64,000 nt of DNA from NCBI RefSeq assembly GCF_019083965.1, contig NZ_JAHRCY010000007.1:124001-188000 (forward strand), given 5' to 3'. Origin of the DNA: Catellatospora tritici. GTDB taxonomy: Bacteria > Actinomycetota > Actinomycetes > Mycobacteriales > Micromonosporaceae. The notes beneath the pieces were generated by a model. It was not told where the DNA came from and made no database searches. It saw only the letters and a list, made by a program, of their open reading frames with translations. A program made the translations under genes and the position numbers. Positions 1 to 10,458 of the stretch are shown here, piece by piece (the stretch's first letter is position 1; each line of letters opens with the position of its first letter).

Positions 1-1481
1 GTCACCAGCACCCCGACCATCAGCGCGGCCGAAGTCAGCGCGCCCGGGATGGACACGCTCGGCGTGGTGTCGCCCGGCTCGGACAGCCACATCATCACGA
101 CCACCCGCAGGTACGGGAAGGCCAGAATGATGCTGCTGAGCACGCCGAACAGCACCAGCCAGGTCTGACCGCCGCCGAGGGCCGCCCCGAACACCGCGAA
201 CTTCGCGGTGAACCCGCTGGTCAGCGGCAGACCGGCGAAGGCCAGCAGCAGGAAGGTGAAGATGCTGGCGAAGAACGGCGACCGGCGCCCCAGGCCCGCC
301 CAGCGGGACAGGTGGGTGGCCTCACCGTCGGCGTCACGCACCAGCGTCAGCAGCGCGAACGCGGCGATGATGGCGAAGCCGTACGCGACGAGGTAGAACA
401 GCATGCTGCTCAGGCCGTCCCGGCCACCGCCCAGCACACCGACCAGCAGGTAACCGGCGTTGGCCACCGAGGAGTAGGCCAGCAGCCGCTTGAGGTCGGT
501 CTGGGTCACCGCCAGCACCGCGCCGACGAGCATCGTCAGCACGGCGATGATGCCGAGCACGGGGGTGAAGTTCCAGCTGCTCCGGTCGAAGCCCACGTAC
601 AGCACGCGGGCCAGGCCGCCGAAGGCCGCCGCCTTGGTGCACGCCGCCATGAACGCGGTGACCGGGGTCGGCGCGCCCTGGTAGACGTCGGGCGTCCACA
701 CGTGGAACGGCACCGCGGCCACCTTGAACAGCAGACCGATCGCCAGCATCGCCAGACCGACCAGCAGCAGCACGAACGGCTTGTCCGAGGTGCCGATGGC
801 GGCGTGGATCGAGTTGAAGTCGACCGCGTTGGCGAAGCCGTAGACCATGGCCAGGCCGAACAGGAAGAACGCCGAGGCGAACGCGCCGAGCAGGAAGTAC
901 TTGACCGCGGCCTCCTGCGACAGCAGCCGCTTGCGGCGGGCCAGTGCGCAGAGCAGGTACAGCGGCAGCGAGAAGACCTCCAGCGCCACGAACATGACCA
1001 GCAGGTCGTTCGCGGACACGAAGAGCAGCATGCCGGCCAGCGCGAACAGCGCCAGCGGGTAGACCTCGGTCGCGCCGGACTCGCGCGCGGCCTGACGGCG
1101 GTCGGCCTCGGAGCCGACGGTGATCGCGGCCTGCGCCACGAACGGGCCGCCGGTCTCCAGCGTCCGCTCGCCGATCAGCAGCAGCGAGACGATGCCGAGC
1201 ACCAGCAGCGTGCCCTGCAGGAACAGGCCCGCCTTGTCGATCGAGATCGCGTCGGAGGCGGTGTGCGCGTTGGCGGCGGTCACGCCCGCCGCCGCCCGCT
1301 TGATCACCATGACCAGCGCGGCGCCCATGGCCAGCAGGCTGAGCACCAACTGGACGGCGTTGCGGGCCGCCTTCGGCACGAACGCCTCGACGAGCACCCC
1401 GACGCACGCCGCGCCGAAGAGGATCAGCATCGGCCACAGTGCGGCGTAGTCCAGATGCGGGAACGAGATGGTGTCGCCCAT
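1..1481 (-). CDS. nuoN: NADH-quinone oxidoreductase subunit N (partial, 3' end outside window)
   Basis: Membrane-arm antiporter-like subunit of respiratory complex I, one of the three Mrp-type proton channels. Reading leftwards from the ATG at 1481 gives a continuous hydrophobic protein of at least 493 codons, starting MGDTISFPHLDYAALWP and containing the conserved stretches VAAVPFHVWTPDVYQGAPT and TQTDLKRLLAYSSVANAGY. The latter carry the charged residues of the proton path. The stop codon lies beyond position 1. It is the last gene of the nuoA-N operon and begins 2 bp after the nuoM stop. The long plus-strand frames over it are shadows of the GC-rich code. Confidence 0.95.
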   Translation of the reverse strand, partial: MGDTISFPHLDYAALWPMLILFGAACVGVLVEAFVPKAARNAVQLVLSLLAMGAALVMVIKRAAAGVTAANAHTASDAISIDKAGLFLQGTLLVLGIVSLLLIGERTLETGGPFVAQAAITVGSEADRRQAARESGATEVYPLALFALAGMLLFVSANDLLVMFVALEVFSLPLYLLCALARRKRLLSQEAAVKYFLLGAFASAFFLFGLAMVYGFANAVDFNSIHAAIGTSDKPFVLLLVGLAMLAIGLLFKVAAVPFHVWTPDVYQGAPTPVTAFMAACTKAAAFGGLARVLYVGFDRSSWNFTPVLGIIAVLTMLVGAVLAVTQTDLKRLLAYSSVANAGYLLVGVLGGGRDGLSSMLFYLVAYGFAIIAAFALLTLVRDADGEATHLSRWAGLGRRSPFFASIFTFLLLAFAGLPLTSGFTAKFAVFGAALGGGQTWLVLFGVLSSIILAFPYLRVVVMMWLSEPGDTTPSVSIPGALTSAALMVGVLV

Positions 1482-1483
1482 GG

Positions 1484-3040
1484 TCACTTTCCTGCTTCCA
1501 CAGTGGTGGCGGGCGCCGGGTCGGACCGCTCCGGGCTGACCACGCCGTTGAGGGTGGCCTGCACCGCCGGGTTGATCACGTCGAGGACCGGCTTCGGGTA
1601 GAAGCCGAGCACCAGCAGCAGCGCGATCAGCGGCGCCACGACGACGCCCTCACGCAGCGACAGGTCCTTCTTCATCGGCTCGAGGTCGCGCAACTTGTCG
1701 TTGAGCGTGCCCTGGGTGGTGCGCTGCACCATCCACAGCACGTACGCCGCGGCCAGGATGATGCCGACCGTCGCGATCACCGCCACCGTCTTGTTGACGG
1801 TGAAGGTGCCGATCAGCACCAGGAACTCGCTGACGAAGGGCGCCAGGCCGGGCAGGGCCAGTGAGGCCATACCGGCGATGAAGAAGACGCCCGCCAGGAC
1901 CGGCAGCAGCTTGCCCGCGCCGCCGAAGTCGCCGATCATCGTGCTGCCGCGCCGGGCCACGAACATGCCCACGACCAGGAACAGCAGGCCGGTGGCCAGA
2001 CCGTGGTTCAGCATGTACAGCACCGAACCGCTACCGGCCTGGATGGTGAAGGCGAAGATGCCGATGCCGATGAAGCCGAAGTGCGCGATCGAGGTGTAGC
2101 TGACCAGGCGCTTGAGGTCGTTCTGGCCGACCGCCAGCAGCGCCGCGTAGATGATGCCGACCAGCGACAGCGCGATCGCCCACGGCGCGAACCAGCGCGA
2201 CGCCTCCGGGAACAGCGGGAGGCAGTAGCGCAGGATGCCGAAGGTGCCGACCTTGTCCATCACGCCGACCAGCAGCGCCGCGGCACCGGCCGGAGCCGCG
2301 CCGCCCGCGTCGGGCAGCCAGGTGTGGAACGGGAAGAACGGCGCCTTGATGGCGAACGCGAGGAAGAACCCGAGGAACAGCCACCGCTGGGCGGTGGTGG
2401 TGAACTCGGCGCTCGTCAGCGTCTGCCAGTCGAAGGTGTGCTGGCCGCCCTTCGCGCCCAGCACCCACAGGCCGATGACGGCGGCCAGCATGAACAGACC
2501 GCCGACCAGCGAGTACAGGAAGAACTTCACCGCGGCGTACTGGCGCTGCTTGGGCTGCACGTCCGAGCCGAAGGAACCGATGAGGAAGTACATCGGGACC
2601 AGCATCAACTCGAAGAACAGGTAGAACATCAGCACGTCGGTGGCGACGAAGTTGCCGATCATCATGCCTTCGAGCGCCAGCAGCAGCGCGAAGTACGCCG
2701 GGACGCTGCGCTGGCTGCGCTCGGCGTCGTGCCAGCTGGACAGGATCACCAGCGGCACCAGCAGCGCGATCAGCGCGATCATCACCAGGGCGATGCCGTC
2801 CACGCCGAACGAGAACTTCGCGCCCCAGGCGGGGATCCAGGTGAACGACTCCTGCAGCTGCAGTCGCGGCGTGCCCGGGCCGGTCTTGAAGGCCAGCCAG
2901 GTGGCGACCGCGACACCGAGCGCCACCAGCGAGACCAGCAGCGCCAGCTGCTTGGCCAACTGCGGCTTGCTGCGCGGCACGAACGCGACCACCAGTGCAC
3001 CGACCAGCGGTACCAGGGTCAGGATTGACAGGTATTTCAT
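1484..3040 (-). CDS. nuoM: NADH-quinone oxidoreductase subunit M
   Basis: Antiporter-like proton-pumping subunit of complex I, 518 residues. The open frame extends upstream to 4237 but overlaps nuoL there. The true start is the ATG at 3040 (MKYLSILTLVPLVGALVVAF), 2 bp after the nuoL stop. Family signatures are visible: KAPFFPFHTWLPDAGGAAP, and GQNDLKRLVSYTSIAHFG with the conserved lysine of the discontinuous helix. There are about 14 predicted membrane helices. Length and gene order (nuoL-nuoM-nuoN) are usual for actinobacteria. Confidence 0.96.
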   Translation of the reverse strand: MKYLSILTLVPLVGALVVAFVPRSKPQLAKQLALLVSLVALGVAVATWLAFKTGPGTPRLQLQESFTWIPAWGAKFSFGVDGIALVMIALIALLVPLVILSSWHDAERSQRSVPAYFALLLALEGMMIGNFVATDVLMFYLFFELMLVPMYFLIGSFGSDVQPKQRQYAAVKFFLYSLVGGLFMLAAVIGLWVLGAKGGQHTFDWQTLTSAEFTTTAQRWLFLGFFLAFAIKAPFFPFHTWLPDAGGAAPAGAAALLVGVMDKVGTFGILRYCLPLFPEASRWFAPWAIALSLVGIIYAALLAVGQNDLKRLVSYTSIAHFGFIGIGIFAFTIQAGSGSVLYMLNHGLATGLLFLVVGMFVARRGSTMIGDFGGAGKLLPVLAGVFFIAGMASLALPGLAPFVSEFLVLIGTFTVNKTVAVIATVGIILAAAYVLWMVQRTTQGTLNDKLRDLEPMKKDLSLREGVVVAPLIALLLVLGFYPKPVLDVINPAVQATLNGVVSPERSDPAPATTVEAGK

Positions 3041-3042
3041 CG

Positions 3043-4998
3043 TTATCCCATCCAGCCGAGCTGCACCGCGAGGAAGGCGCCGAGCACCAGCACCCCGCCG
3101 ACCAGCATTGAGAGCGCGTAGGACCGGACGAACCCGGTCTGCAGCCGCCGTAGCCGGCCCGAACCGCCGCCGACCGCCGCCGCGAGCCCGTTGACCAGAC
3201 CGTCGACACCCTTGTTGTCGACGAAGACCAGCAGCCGGGTCAGCCAGTTGCCGGGCTTCTCGAACACGGCCTCGTTGAAGGCGTCGGTGTAGAGGTTGTT
3301 CCGCGCCGCGGTGACCAGCACGCCCGCGGGCTGGGGGGCCAGCGCGGTGCCGTTGCGGAACAGGGCGTACGCCAGACCGGCGCCCGCGACCGTCAGCGCC
3401 AGGCTCAGCGCCGTGATGACGCCGTGCGCCAGCTTCGGGTGCTCCGCGGTCTCGGGGCCGAGCACCGGCTCCAGCCACTCCGGCACCGAGGTGACCATGA
3501 GGCCACCGGCGACGATCGAGCCGAGCGCCAGCAGGATCAGCGGGATGGTCATGACCGGCGGCGACTCGTGCGGGTGCTGGTCGACCGACCCCTCCTTGGC
3601 GGTGGTCCACCGCTTCGGACCGTGGAAGGTCAGGATGAACAGGCGGGTCATGTAGAAGGCGGTCAGGCCCGCGCCGATGAGGGCCGCCAGGCCGAACAGC
3701 CAGCCGGTCCAGCCGGGCCGCGAGAACGCGGCCACGATGATCGGCTCCTTGGTGAAGAAGCCGCTCAGCGGCCAGATCCCGATGATCGCCAGCCAGCCCA
3801 TCATGAACGTGAGCCAGGTGATGCGCATGTACTTGTGCAGCCCGCCGAAGCGGCGGATGTCCACCTGGTCGTTCATGCCGTGCATGACCGAACCGGCGCC
3901 GAGGAACATGTTGGCCTTGAAGAAGCCGTGCGCCAGCAGGTGGATGATGGCCAGCGCGTACGCGCCGCCGCCCAGCCCGACGCCCAGGAACATGTAGCCG
4001 ATCTGCGAGACGGTCGACCAGGCGAGCACCCGCTTGATGTCGTCCTTGGCGGCACCGATGATGCAGCCCAGCAGCAGCGTGATCGCACCGACGCTGACCA
4101 CGATCGTCTGCAGCGTCGTGTTCTCCGAGAAGATCGGGTTCGAGCGGGCGATCAGGTAGACACCGGCGGTCACCATCGTCGCGGCGTGGATCAGGGCCGA
4201 GACCGGGGTCGGGCCCTCCATCGCGTCGGGCAACCACGCCTGCAGCGGGAACTGGCCCGACTTGCCGGCGGCACCGGCCAGCAGCGCCAGGCCGATCAGC
4301 AGGATCGTGGTGCTGCCCAGCGTCCCGATGTGGTTGAAGACGTACTCGTAGTTGACCGTGCCGAGGTTCGCGAACAGCAGGAAGATGCCCAGGATCAGAC
4401 CCGCGTCACCGACGCGGTTCATCAGGAACGCCTTCTTGCCCGCGGTCGCGGCGGCCGGGCGGCCGTACCAGAAGGAGATCAGCAGGTATGACGCCAGACC
4501 GACGCCCTCCCAGCCGAAGTACAGCATCACGTAGTTGTTGCCCAGCACCAGCAGCAGCATCGCCGCGATGAAGAGGTTGAAGTAGCCGAAGAAGCGGCGA
4601 CGTCCCTCGTCGTGGGACATGTACTCGGTGGCGTACAGGTGGATCAGGAAACCCACGCCCGTGATCAGCAGCACGAAGCACGCCGCCAGCGGGTCGAAGA
4701 GCAGCCCGAAGTCCACCCGGAGGTTGCCCACCGGGATGAAGCTGTAGAGGTTCTCGACGACCGCCCGGTTCTCCAGGTTGCGCAGCTGGAAGAACAAGGT
4801 CAGGCCGAGAATGAACGAGGCGAGGACCGACGCGACGCCGAGCCAGTGGCCCCAGCGGTTCGCGGCGCGTCCCGCCAGCAGCAGGATCAGCGCGCTGACC
4901 GCCGGGATGGCGATGAGCAGCCACATGTACGACAGCAGGCCGGTGGCGGGCGCGTACACGACCGCCTCCGCCTGCTCGGTCATCAGAGTTGCAACCAT
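3043..4998 (-). CDS. nuoL: NADH-quinone oxidoreductase subunit L
   Basis: Largest antiporter-like subunit of complex I, 651 residues, with a long amphipathic lateral helix expected near the C-terminus. Diagnostic stretches are GWEGVGLASYLLISFWYGR, SGQFPLQAWLPDAMEGPTP and AAKDDIKRVLAWSTVSQIG. Start is taken at the ATG at 4998 (MVATLMTEQ); a second ATG five codons later is possible and cannot be excluded. It lies 7 bp after nuoK and 2 bp before nuoM, so translation is probably coupled. Confidence 0.96.
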   Translation of the reverse strand: MVATLMTEQAEAVVYAPATGLLSYMWLLIAIPAVSALILLLAGRAANRWGHWLGVASVLASFILGLTLFFQLRNLENRAVVENLYSFIPVGNLRVDFGLLFDPLAACFVLLITGVGFLIHLYATEYMSHDEGRRRFFGYFNLFIAAMLLLVLGNNYVMLYFGWEGVGLASYLLISFWYGRPAAATAGKKAFLMNRVGDAGLILGIFLLFANLGTVNYEYVFNHIGTLGSTTILLIGLALLAGAAGKSGQFPLQAWLPDAMEGPTPVSALIHAATMVTAGVYLIARSNPIFSENTTLQTIVVSVGAITLLLGCIIGAAKDDIKRVLAWSTVSQIGYMFLGVGLGGGAYALAIIHLLAHGFFKANMFLGAGSVMHGMNDQVDIRRFGGLHKYMRITWLTFMMGWLAIIGIWPLSGFFTKEPIIVAAFSRPGWTGWLFGLAALIGAGLTAFYMTRLFILTFHGPKRWTTAKEGSVDQHPHESPPVMTIPLILLALGSIVAGGLMVTSVPEWLEPVLGPETAEHPKLAHGVITALSLALTVAGAGLAYALFRNGTALAPQPAGVLVTAARNNLYTDAFNEAVFEKPGNWLTRLLVFVDNKGVDGLVNGLAAAVGGGSGRLRRLQTGFVRSYALSMLVGGVLVLGAFLAVQLGWMG

Positions 4999-5005
4999 GT
5001 CCGCC

Positions 5006-5305
5006 TCAGTACTTCAGCAGGTTGGCGTCGTCGACGCTCGCCGAGCGCCGCGTGCGGAAGATGGACATGATGATGGCCAGCCCGACCACGACCTCGGCCG
5101 CGGCGACCACCATCGAAAAGAACGCCATGACCTGGCCGTCCAGCGTCCCGTTCATCCGGGCGAAGGTGACCAGGGCCAGGTTCGCCGCGTTGAGCATGAG
5201 CTCGATGCACATGAACAGCACGATGGCGTTGCGGCGGATGAGCACGCCGGTCGCGCCGATGCTGAAGAGCACGGCGGCCAGCACGATGTAGTACATGGGG
5301 GTCAT
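5006..5305 (-). CDS. nuoK: NADH-quinone oxidoreductase subunit K
   Basis: Small three-helix membrane subunit of complex I, 99 residues, the usual family length. It carries the two buried glutamates that link the quinone site to the antiporter modules: one in [18 protein letters not shown] (helix 2) and one in [14 protein letters not shown] (helix 3). It sits 3 bp after nuoJ and 7 bp before nuoL. Confidence 0.96.
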   Translation of the reverse strand: MTPMYYIVLAAVLFSIGATGVLIRRNAIVLFMCIELMLNAANLALVTFARMNGTLDGQVMAFFSMVVAAAEVVVGLAIIMSIFRTRRSASVDDANLLKY

Positions 5306-5308
5306 GGG

Positions 5309-6085
5309 TCACTTCCCCTCGGTGTGCTTGTTCGCGATCTCAGCCGCGGTCAGCTCACGGGTCGGCAGGATCGGCGAGATGCTGCGCTCGGCCGGGCTGC
5401 CGTCGGGCAGCTTGGCCGGGGTCGCCACCGACGTGGAGTTCGCGAAGACACCCGGGCCCGGCTTCGGACCGGGGTAGTTGCCCGGCCGGAAGCGCTCCTT
5501 CATCATCGCGACCTGGCCGACCTTCTCGCCCTCGGCCCGCTCCCGGTGCGCCAGCAGCATCGCGCCGACAGCGGCCGTGATGAGCAGGGCGCTCGTGACT
5601 TCGAAGACCCAGACGTACTTGGTGAACAGCAGCTTGGCGATGCCCTGGACGTTGCCCGCGGCGTTCGCGCCGTCCAGGCCCACCGGGACGATGCCCCGAG
5701 TGGCCTCCCAGGCGCCGAACCCGAGCAGGCCCGCCAGGCCCACACCCAGGATGACCGCGGCGACCTTCTGGCCGCGCAGCGTCTCGATCACCGAGTCGGT
5801 GGCGTCCCGGCCGACCAGCATCAGCACGAACAGGAACAGCATCATGATGGCGCCGGTGTAGACGATGATCTGCACCATGCCGATGAACGGTCCGGCCTGC
5901 ACGATGAAGAAGACGCCGATGCTGAGCATGGTCAGCACCAGCCACAGCGCGGAGTGCACCGCGTTGCGGGCGATGACCATGCCCAGTGCGCCGATCACCG
6001 CGAGCGGGGCGAGGATGAAGAAGACGACCTTCTCCCCGGTCCCGACGTGGCCCGCGGCGGCGAGCACCTCAGTCGCAAGAGTCAT
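5309..6085 (-). CDS. nuoJ: NADH-quinone oxidoreductase subunit J
   Basis: Membrane subunit of complex I, 258 residues. Five helices occupy about residues 20-190, with [20 protein letters not shown] matching the conserved helix 3. About 70 polar residues follow, rich in Pro and Gly, forming a long C-terminal extension as seen in other actinobacterial NuoJ. The start overlaps the nuoI stop by 4 bp (ATGA), and the stop is 3 bp from nuoK. Confidence 0.95.
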   Translation of the reverse strand: MTLATEVLAAAGHVGTGEKVVFFILAPLAVIGALGMVIARNAVHSALWLVLTMLSIGVFFIVQAGPFIGMVQIIVYTGAIMMLFLFVLMLVGRDATDSVIETLRGQKVAAVILGVGLAGLLGFGAWEATRGIVPVGLDGANAAGNVQGIAKLLFTKYVWVFEVTSALLITAAVGAMLLAHRERAEGEKVGQVAMMKERFRPGNYPGPKPGPGVFANSTSVATPAKLPDGSPAERSISPILPTRELTAAEIANKHTEGK

Positions 6086-6618
6086 CGGGTCTCAGCTCCC
6101 GCCGACGTGCCCGGGTTGCTCATCGCACCCAGGTAGTAGTCCTTCTCCGTCGCGCCCAGCCGCATCGCGTGCGGCGGCTGCTCCATGCCCGGCAGCAGCG
6201 GCGCCAGCAGCTGCTCCTTCGTGAAGATCAGGTCCTGGCGGCTGTCGCGGGCCAGCTCGTACTCGTTGCTCATGGTGAGCGAGCGGGTCGGGCAGGCCTC
6301 GATACAAAGACCGCAGAAGATGCAGCGCGCGTAGTTGATCTGGTAGTTCGACGCGTACCGCTCGCCGGGCGAGAAGCGCTGGTCGTCGGTGTTGTCGCCA
6401 CCCTCGACGAAGATGGCGTCCGCCGGGCAGGCCCACGCGCACAGCTCGCAGCCGATGCACTTCTCCAGGCCGTCGGGCCACCGGTTGAGGATGTGCCGAC
6501 CGTGGTAGCGCGGGGCCGTCGCGTCCGGCTTCTCCGGGTACTCGGTGGTGACGGTCTTCTTGAACATGTGCGAGAAGGTCACGCCGAAGCTCTTCACGCC
6601 GCCAATGAACGTACCCAT
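6082..6618 (-). CDS. nuoI: NADH-quinone oxidoreductase subunit I (2x[4Fe-4S] ferredoxin-like)
   Basis: Peripheral-arm subunit that carries clusters N6a and N6b and passes electrons towards NuoB. Two 4Fe-4S motifs are plain: [16 protein letters not shown] and [16 protein letters not shown]. The protein has 178 residues with a basic N-terminus. It begins 1 bp after the nuoH stop and overlaps nuoJ by 4 bp. Confidence 0.97.
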   Translation of the reverse strand: MGTFIGGVKSFGVTFSHMFKKTVTTEYPEKPDATAPRYHGRHILNRWPDGLEKCIGCELCAWACPADAIFVEGGDNTDDQRFSPGERYASNYQINYARCIFCGLCIEACPTRSLTMSNEYELARDSRQDLIFTKEQLLAPLLPGMEQPPHAMRLGATEKDYYLGAMSNPGTSAGAETR

Positions 6619-6619
6619 G

Positions 6620-7987
6620 TCACACCTCCTTCTCGGTCGAGGCCGGAACGGTCTCGCGCTCGGCCGTCAGGCGCTTGGCCCGCGGGCTGACCGGAACCTG
6701 CAGGTCCATCGGCGGGAGCGGGAAGCTGCCCTCGGGACGCTCGGCCACCTGCTCCTGCACCGTCTTCGGCTCCTCCTCGGCCTTGGCGGGCCAGAACAGC
6801 GCGAGCAGGATGATCACCGCGAGCGGGACGCCGACGAACATCAGCTTGTCGGTGGTGCTGTAGGTCGACTTCTGCGCCACCTTCAGGCCGGCCAGGGCCA
6901 GGATCCACACCAGGTTGACCGGGATGAGGACCTTCCAGCCGAACCGCATGAACTGGTCGTAGCGAAGCCGCGGCAGCGTGCCGCGCAGCCAGACGAAGAC
7001 GAACAGCAGCAGCAGCACCTTGATGGTGAACCACAGCAGCGGCCACCAGCCGGAGTTGGCCCCCGACCAGATCGTGAGCGGCCACGGCGCCCGCCAGCCG
7101 CCCAGGAACAGCGTCGTGCACAGCGCGGAGACGGTCACCATGTTGATGTACTCGGCCAGGAAGAACAGCGCGAACTTCAGCGACGAGTACTCGGTGTGGA
7201 AGCCGCCGACCAGCTCCGACTCGGCCTCGGGGAGGTCGAACGGGGCGCGGTTGGTCTCACCGACGGCCGAGATCGAGTAGATCACGAAGCTCGGCAGCAG
7301 CAGCAGCGCGAACCAGCCCGGGGTGGGCAGCCAGCCGAAGGCCTCGCCGCCGTGCGCCTGCGCGGCCACGATCCCGGAGGTGCTCATGGTGCCCGCGGTC
7401 ATGAAGACCGCCACGAAGGACAGACCCATCGCGACCTCGTACGAGATCAGCTGTGCGCTGGAGCGCAGACCGCCCAGCAGCGGGTAGGTCGAGCCCGACG
7501 CCCAGCCGCCCAGCACGATGCCGTAGATGCCCATGCCGGAGCAGGCCAGCACCAGCAGCACCGCCACCGGGATATCGGTGAGCTGCATCGGCGTCTTCAC
7601 GCCGAAGATCGACACCATCGGCCCGAACGGGATGATCGCGAACGCGGTGAACGCGCAGACCGTCGAGATGACCGGCGCGATGAAGAAGACGATCTTGTCC
7701 GCCTTGAGCGGCATGATGTCTTCCTTGAACGCCAGCTTCAGACCGTCGGCCAGCGACTGCAGCAGACCGAAGGGCCCGTGCCGGTTCGGGCCGGGACGCA
7801 CCTGCATCCGGGCCACCACGCGGCGCTCGTACCAGATGGTGAACAGGGTCATCACCACGAGGAAGACGAAGACCGCCAGGACCTTGATGAGGACGATCCA
7901 CCAGGGGTCCTTGCCGAAGTCCTCCAGCGTGGGGTCACCACCGAGCGGAGTCAGTGGCGGCACGTCGGACAAAAAGGAGAGGATCAT
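6620..7987 (-). CDS. nuoH: NADH-quinone oxidoreductase subunit H
   Basis: Membrane subunit that forms the quinone chamber with NuoB and NuoD, 455 residues with about eight helices. The family signature [17 protein letters not shown] lies in the acidic quinone-site loop, and [20 protein letters not shown] is the conserved N-terminal loop. The C-terminus carries about 60 extra polar residues ([17 protein letters not shown] and beyond), typical of actinobacterial NuoH and absent from E. coli. It overlaps nuoG by 4 bp. Confidence 0.96.
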   Translation of the reverse strand: MILSFLSDVPPLTPLGGDPTLEDFGKDPWWIVLIKVLAVFVFLVVMTLFTIWYERRVVARMQVRPGPNRHGPFGLLQSLADGLKLAFKEDIMPLKADKIVFFIAPVISTVCAFTAFAIIPFGPMVSIFGVKTPMQLTDIPVAVLLVLACSGMGIYGIVLGGWASGSTYPLLGGLRSSAQLISYEVAMGLSFVAVFMTAGTMSTSGIVAAQAHGGEAFGWLPTPGWFALLLLPSFVIYSISAVGETNRAPFDLPEAESELVGGFHTEYSSLKFALFFLAEYINMVTVSALCTTLFLGGWRAPWPLTIWSGANSGWWPLLWFTIKVLLLLFVFVWLRGTLPRLRYDQFMRFGWKVLIPVNLVWILALAGLKVAQKSTYSTTDKLMFVGVPLAVIILLALFWPAKAEEEPKTVQEQVAERPEGSFPLPPMDLQVPVSPRAKRLTAERETVPASTEKEV

Positions 7988-10458
7988 TTCTTGGTTCCTC
8001 CGCTCACGGTCACCACCGCGCCGGCGGACACGCCAAGCGTGCGCCGCAGGGTGGAGCCCGGCGAATTGGTCGGCAGCCAGACGACGTCGTCGGAGATCTC
8101 GGTGAGTGCGGCCGGCAGGGTGATCGCACCCCGCGCGGTCCCGACCGTCACCGGGTCGCCGTCGGCGACGCCCAGCGCGGCGGCGCGGGCCTTGGACAGG
8201 CGCACCACCGGCGGGCGGGCGGTGCCGGCCAGCACCTCGTCGCCGTCGGTCATGCTGCCCAGGTCGATGAGCTGCGCCCAGGTCGCCAGGATGGCCTCGC
8301 CGTCCTTGAGCGACGGGCCCGCCGCACCCACCTCGGCCGGAGCCGCCGGGCGCGGCGCCGCGGTCGCGGGCAGGCTGCCCAGCTCGCGGCGTACGGCGAG
8401 GACGTCGCCGACGCCCAGGGTCACGCCGAGCTGGGACGCCAGGGCGTCGAGCACCCGGCCGTCGGTCAGCTTGGCCCCGGTGTTCGGGGTCTCCAGCGCC
8501 TGCTCGAACGTGCGCAGGCGGCCCTCCCAGTTGACGTACGAGCCGGACTTCTCCGCGTCGACGGCGACCGGGAAGACCACGTCGGCCTTGCGGCTGACGC
8601 TGCTCATCCGCTGCTCCAGCGAGACCAGGAAGCCGACCTTGTCCAGCGCCTCGTCGGCGGTCCTCGGGTCGGCCAGGTCCGACGGGTCCACGCCCGCCAC
8701 GACCAGCGCGCCCAGCTTGCCCGCCGCGGCGGCGGCCAGGATCGCGTCGGTGTCCCGGCCGGGCTTGCTGGAGACGACGCCCGCGGCCACGCCCCAGGCA
8801 CCAGCCAGTTCGGCCCGCGCGGCGGCGTCGCCGACCGGGCGGCCGCCCGGCAGCAGGTTGGGCAGGCAGCCCGCGTCCACGGCGCCCCGGTCACCGGCAC
8901 GACGCGGCACCCAGGCCAGCTTCGCGCCGGTCCGCGCGGCCAGCGCCGCCGCGGCCGAGAAGCCGCCACGCACGGTGGCCAGCCGCTCGCCGACCAGGAT
9001 CACGGTGTTCGGGTCGACGCCCTCGAGGTTGCCCAGCACCGCCGGTTCCGCCCCGGGCACGCACTCGACCAGCGAGGCGCCGGCCTTCTCCGCGCCCCGG
9101 GTCAGGAACGGCGCCACCGAGGTGACCTTGAGCTTGCTCTTCGCCGCCGTCTTGCGCAGGCGGAGCAGGACGATCGGGCTCTCCTCCTCCGGCTCGAAGC
9201 CGACCAGCACCACGTGCTTGGCCTGCTCCAGGTCGGCGTAGGTCACCCGGGTCTCGCCCACCACCGACGAGGCCAGGAAGTCGGCCTCCTCGGCGCTCAG
9301 CGGCCGGGCCCGGAAGTCGATGTCGTTGCTGCCCAGCACCACGCGGGTGAACTTGGCGTACGCGTAGGCGTCCTCGACGGTCAGGCGACCACCGGTCAGC
9401 ACGCCGACGCCGTACGCGCCGTCGCGCGCCACGCGCAGGCCCTCGGCCGCGACGCTCAGCGCCTCGGTCCAGGACGCCTCGCGCAGCTCACCGGTCTCGG
9501 CGTCGCGCACCAGCGGGGTGGTGAGCCGGTCGAAGGCGGTGGCGTAGCGGAAGCCCCACCGGCCCTTGTCACAGTTCCACTCCTCGTTGACCTGCGGGTC
9601 GGCCCCGGCCAGGCGGCGCAGCACCTTGCCGCGACGGTGGTCGGTGCGCTGGGCGCAGCCCGACGAGCAGTGCTCGCACACGCTCGGGCTCGACACCAGG
9701 TCGAACGGCCGGGCGCGGAAGCGGTACTGCTCGCTGGTAAGAGCCCCGACGGGGCAGATCTGGATCGTATTGCCGGAGAAGTAGGAGTTGAAGGGCACGT
9801 CGCCCGACTCCGGCTCCTCCTGGTCGTAGGCCATCTCGTCGATCGTGCTGTGGTCGCGCGGGTGACCGAAGGCCGCGTCGCGGTAGATGCCGATCTGCTC
9901 GGCCGAGGACCGGTCCATCAGGTCGATGAACTTGTCGCCCGCGATCTCCTCGGAGAACCGGGTGCAGCGCTGGCAGAGCACGCAGCGCTCGCGGTCCAGC
10001 AGCACCTGCGAGGAGATGTTGATCGGCTTCTCGTACTCGCGCTTGTGCTCGTGGAAGCGCGACTCCGGGCGGCCGACCTGCATCGCCTGGTTCTGCAGCG
10101 GGCACTCGCCGCCCTTGTCGCACATGGGGCAGTCGAGCGGGTGGTTGATGAGCAGCAGCTCCATCACACCCTCCTGCGCCTTGCGGGCGACCTCGGAGGT
10201 GAGCTGCGTACGCACCACCATGCCGTCGGCGACGGTCTGGGTGCAGGAGGCGACCGGCTTGCGCTGGCCCTCGACGTCCACCAGGCACTGGCGGCAGGCG
10301 CCGGCCGGGGCCAGCAGCGGGTGGTCGCAGAACCGCGGGATGTCGATGCCGAGCCGCTCGGCGGTCCGGATGACCAGCTCGCCCTTGGGCGCGACCACCT
10401 CGATCCCGTCGATGGTCAGCTTCACCGTGTCGGTGTGCTTCTGTACTTCCTGGCTCAT
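7984..10458 (-). CDS. nuoG: NADH-quinone oxidoreductase subunit G
   Basis: Large peripheral subunit of complex I, 824 residues. An N-terminal 2Fe-2S ferredoxin domain carries [15 protein letters not shown] (N1b). An HxxxC cluster region follows ([15 protein letters not shown]), then a ferredoxin pair with [13 protein letters not shown] and CEHCSSGC. The C-terminal two thirds is a molybdopterin-oxidoreductase-like domain that no longer binds molybdenum in this family. The stop overlaps the nuoH start by 4 bp. The start ATG at 10458 shares its first base with the nuoF stop. Confidence 0.96.
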   Translation of the reverse strand: MSQEVQKHTDTVKLTIDGIEVVAPKGELVIRTAERLGIDIPRFCDHPLLAPAGACRQCLVDVEGQRKPVASCTQTVADGMVVRTQLTSEVARKAQEGVMELLLINHPLDCPMCDKGGECPLQNQAMQVGRPESRFHEHKREYEKPINISSQVLLDRERCVLCQRCTRFSEEIAGDKFIDLMDRSSAEQIGIYRDAAFGHPRDHSTIDEMAYDQEEPESGDVPFNSYFSGNTIQICPVGALTSEQYRFRARPFDLVSSPSVCEHCSSGCAQRTDHRRGKVLRRLAGADPQVNEEWNCDKGRWGFRYATAFDRLTTPLVRDAETGELREASWTEALSVAAEGLRVARDGAYGVGVLTGGRLTVEDAYAYAKFTRVVLGSNDIDFRARPLSAEEADFLASSVVGETRVTYADLEQAKHVVLVGFEPEEESPIVLLRLRKTAAKSKLKVTSVAPFLTRGAEKAGASLVECVPGAEPAVLGNLEGVDPNTVILVGERLATVRGGFSAAAALAARTGAKLAWVPRRAGDRGAVDAGCLPNLLPGGRPVGDAAARAELAGAWGVAAGVVSSKPGRDTDAILAAAAAGKLGALVVAGVDPSDLADPRTADEALDKVGFLVSLEQRMSSVSRKADVVFPVAVDAEKSGSYVNWEGRLRTFEQALETPNTGAKLTDGRVLDALASQLGVTLGVGDVLAVRRELGSLPATAAPRPAAPAEVGAAGPSLKDGEAILATWAQLIDLGSMTDGDEVLAGTARPPVVRLSKARAAALGVADGDPVTVGTARGAITLPAALTEISDDVVWLPTNSPGSTLRRTLGVSAGAVVTVSGGTKK

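Noticed and set aside
312..1601. Long plus-strand frame (429 codons) opposite nuoN
   Set aside because: The minus strand reads as NuoN through the same bases; the plus frame is rich in Arg, Gln, His and Asp, the usual antisense shadow of GC-rich coding DNA.
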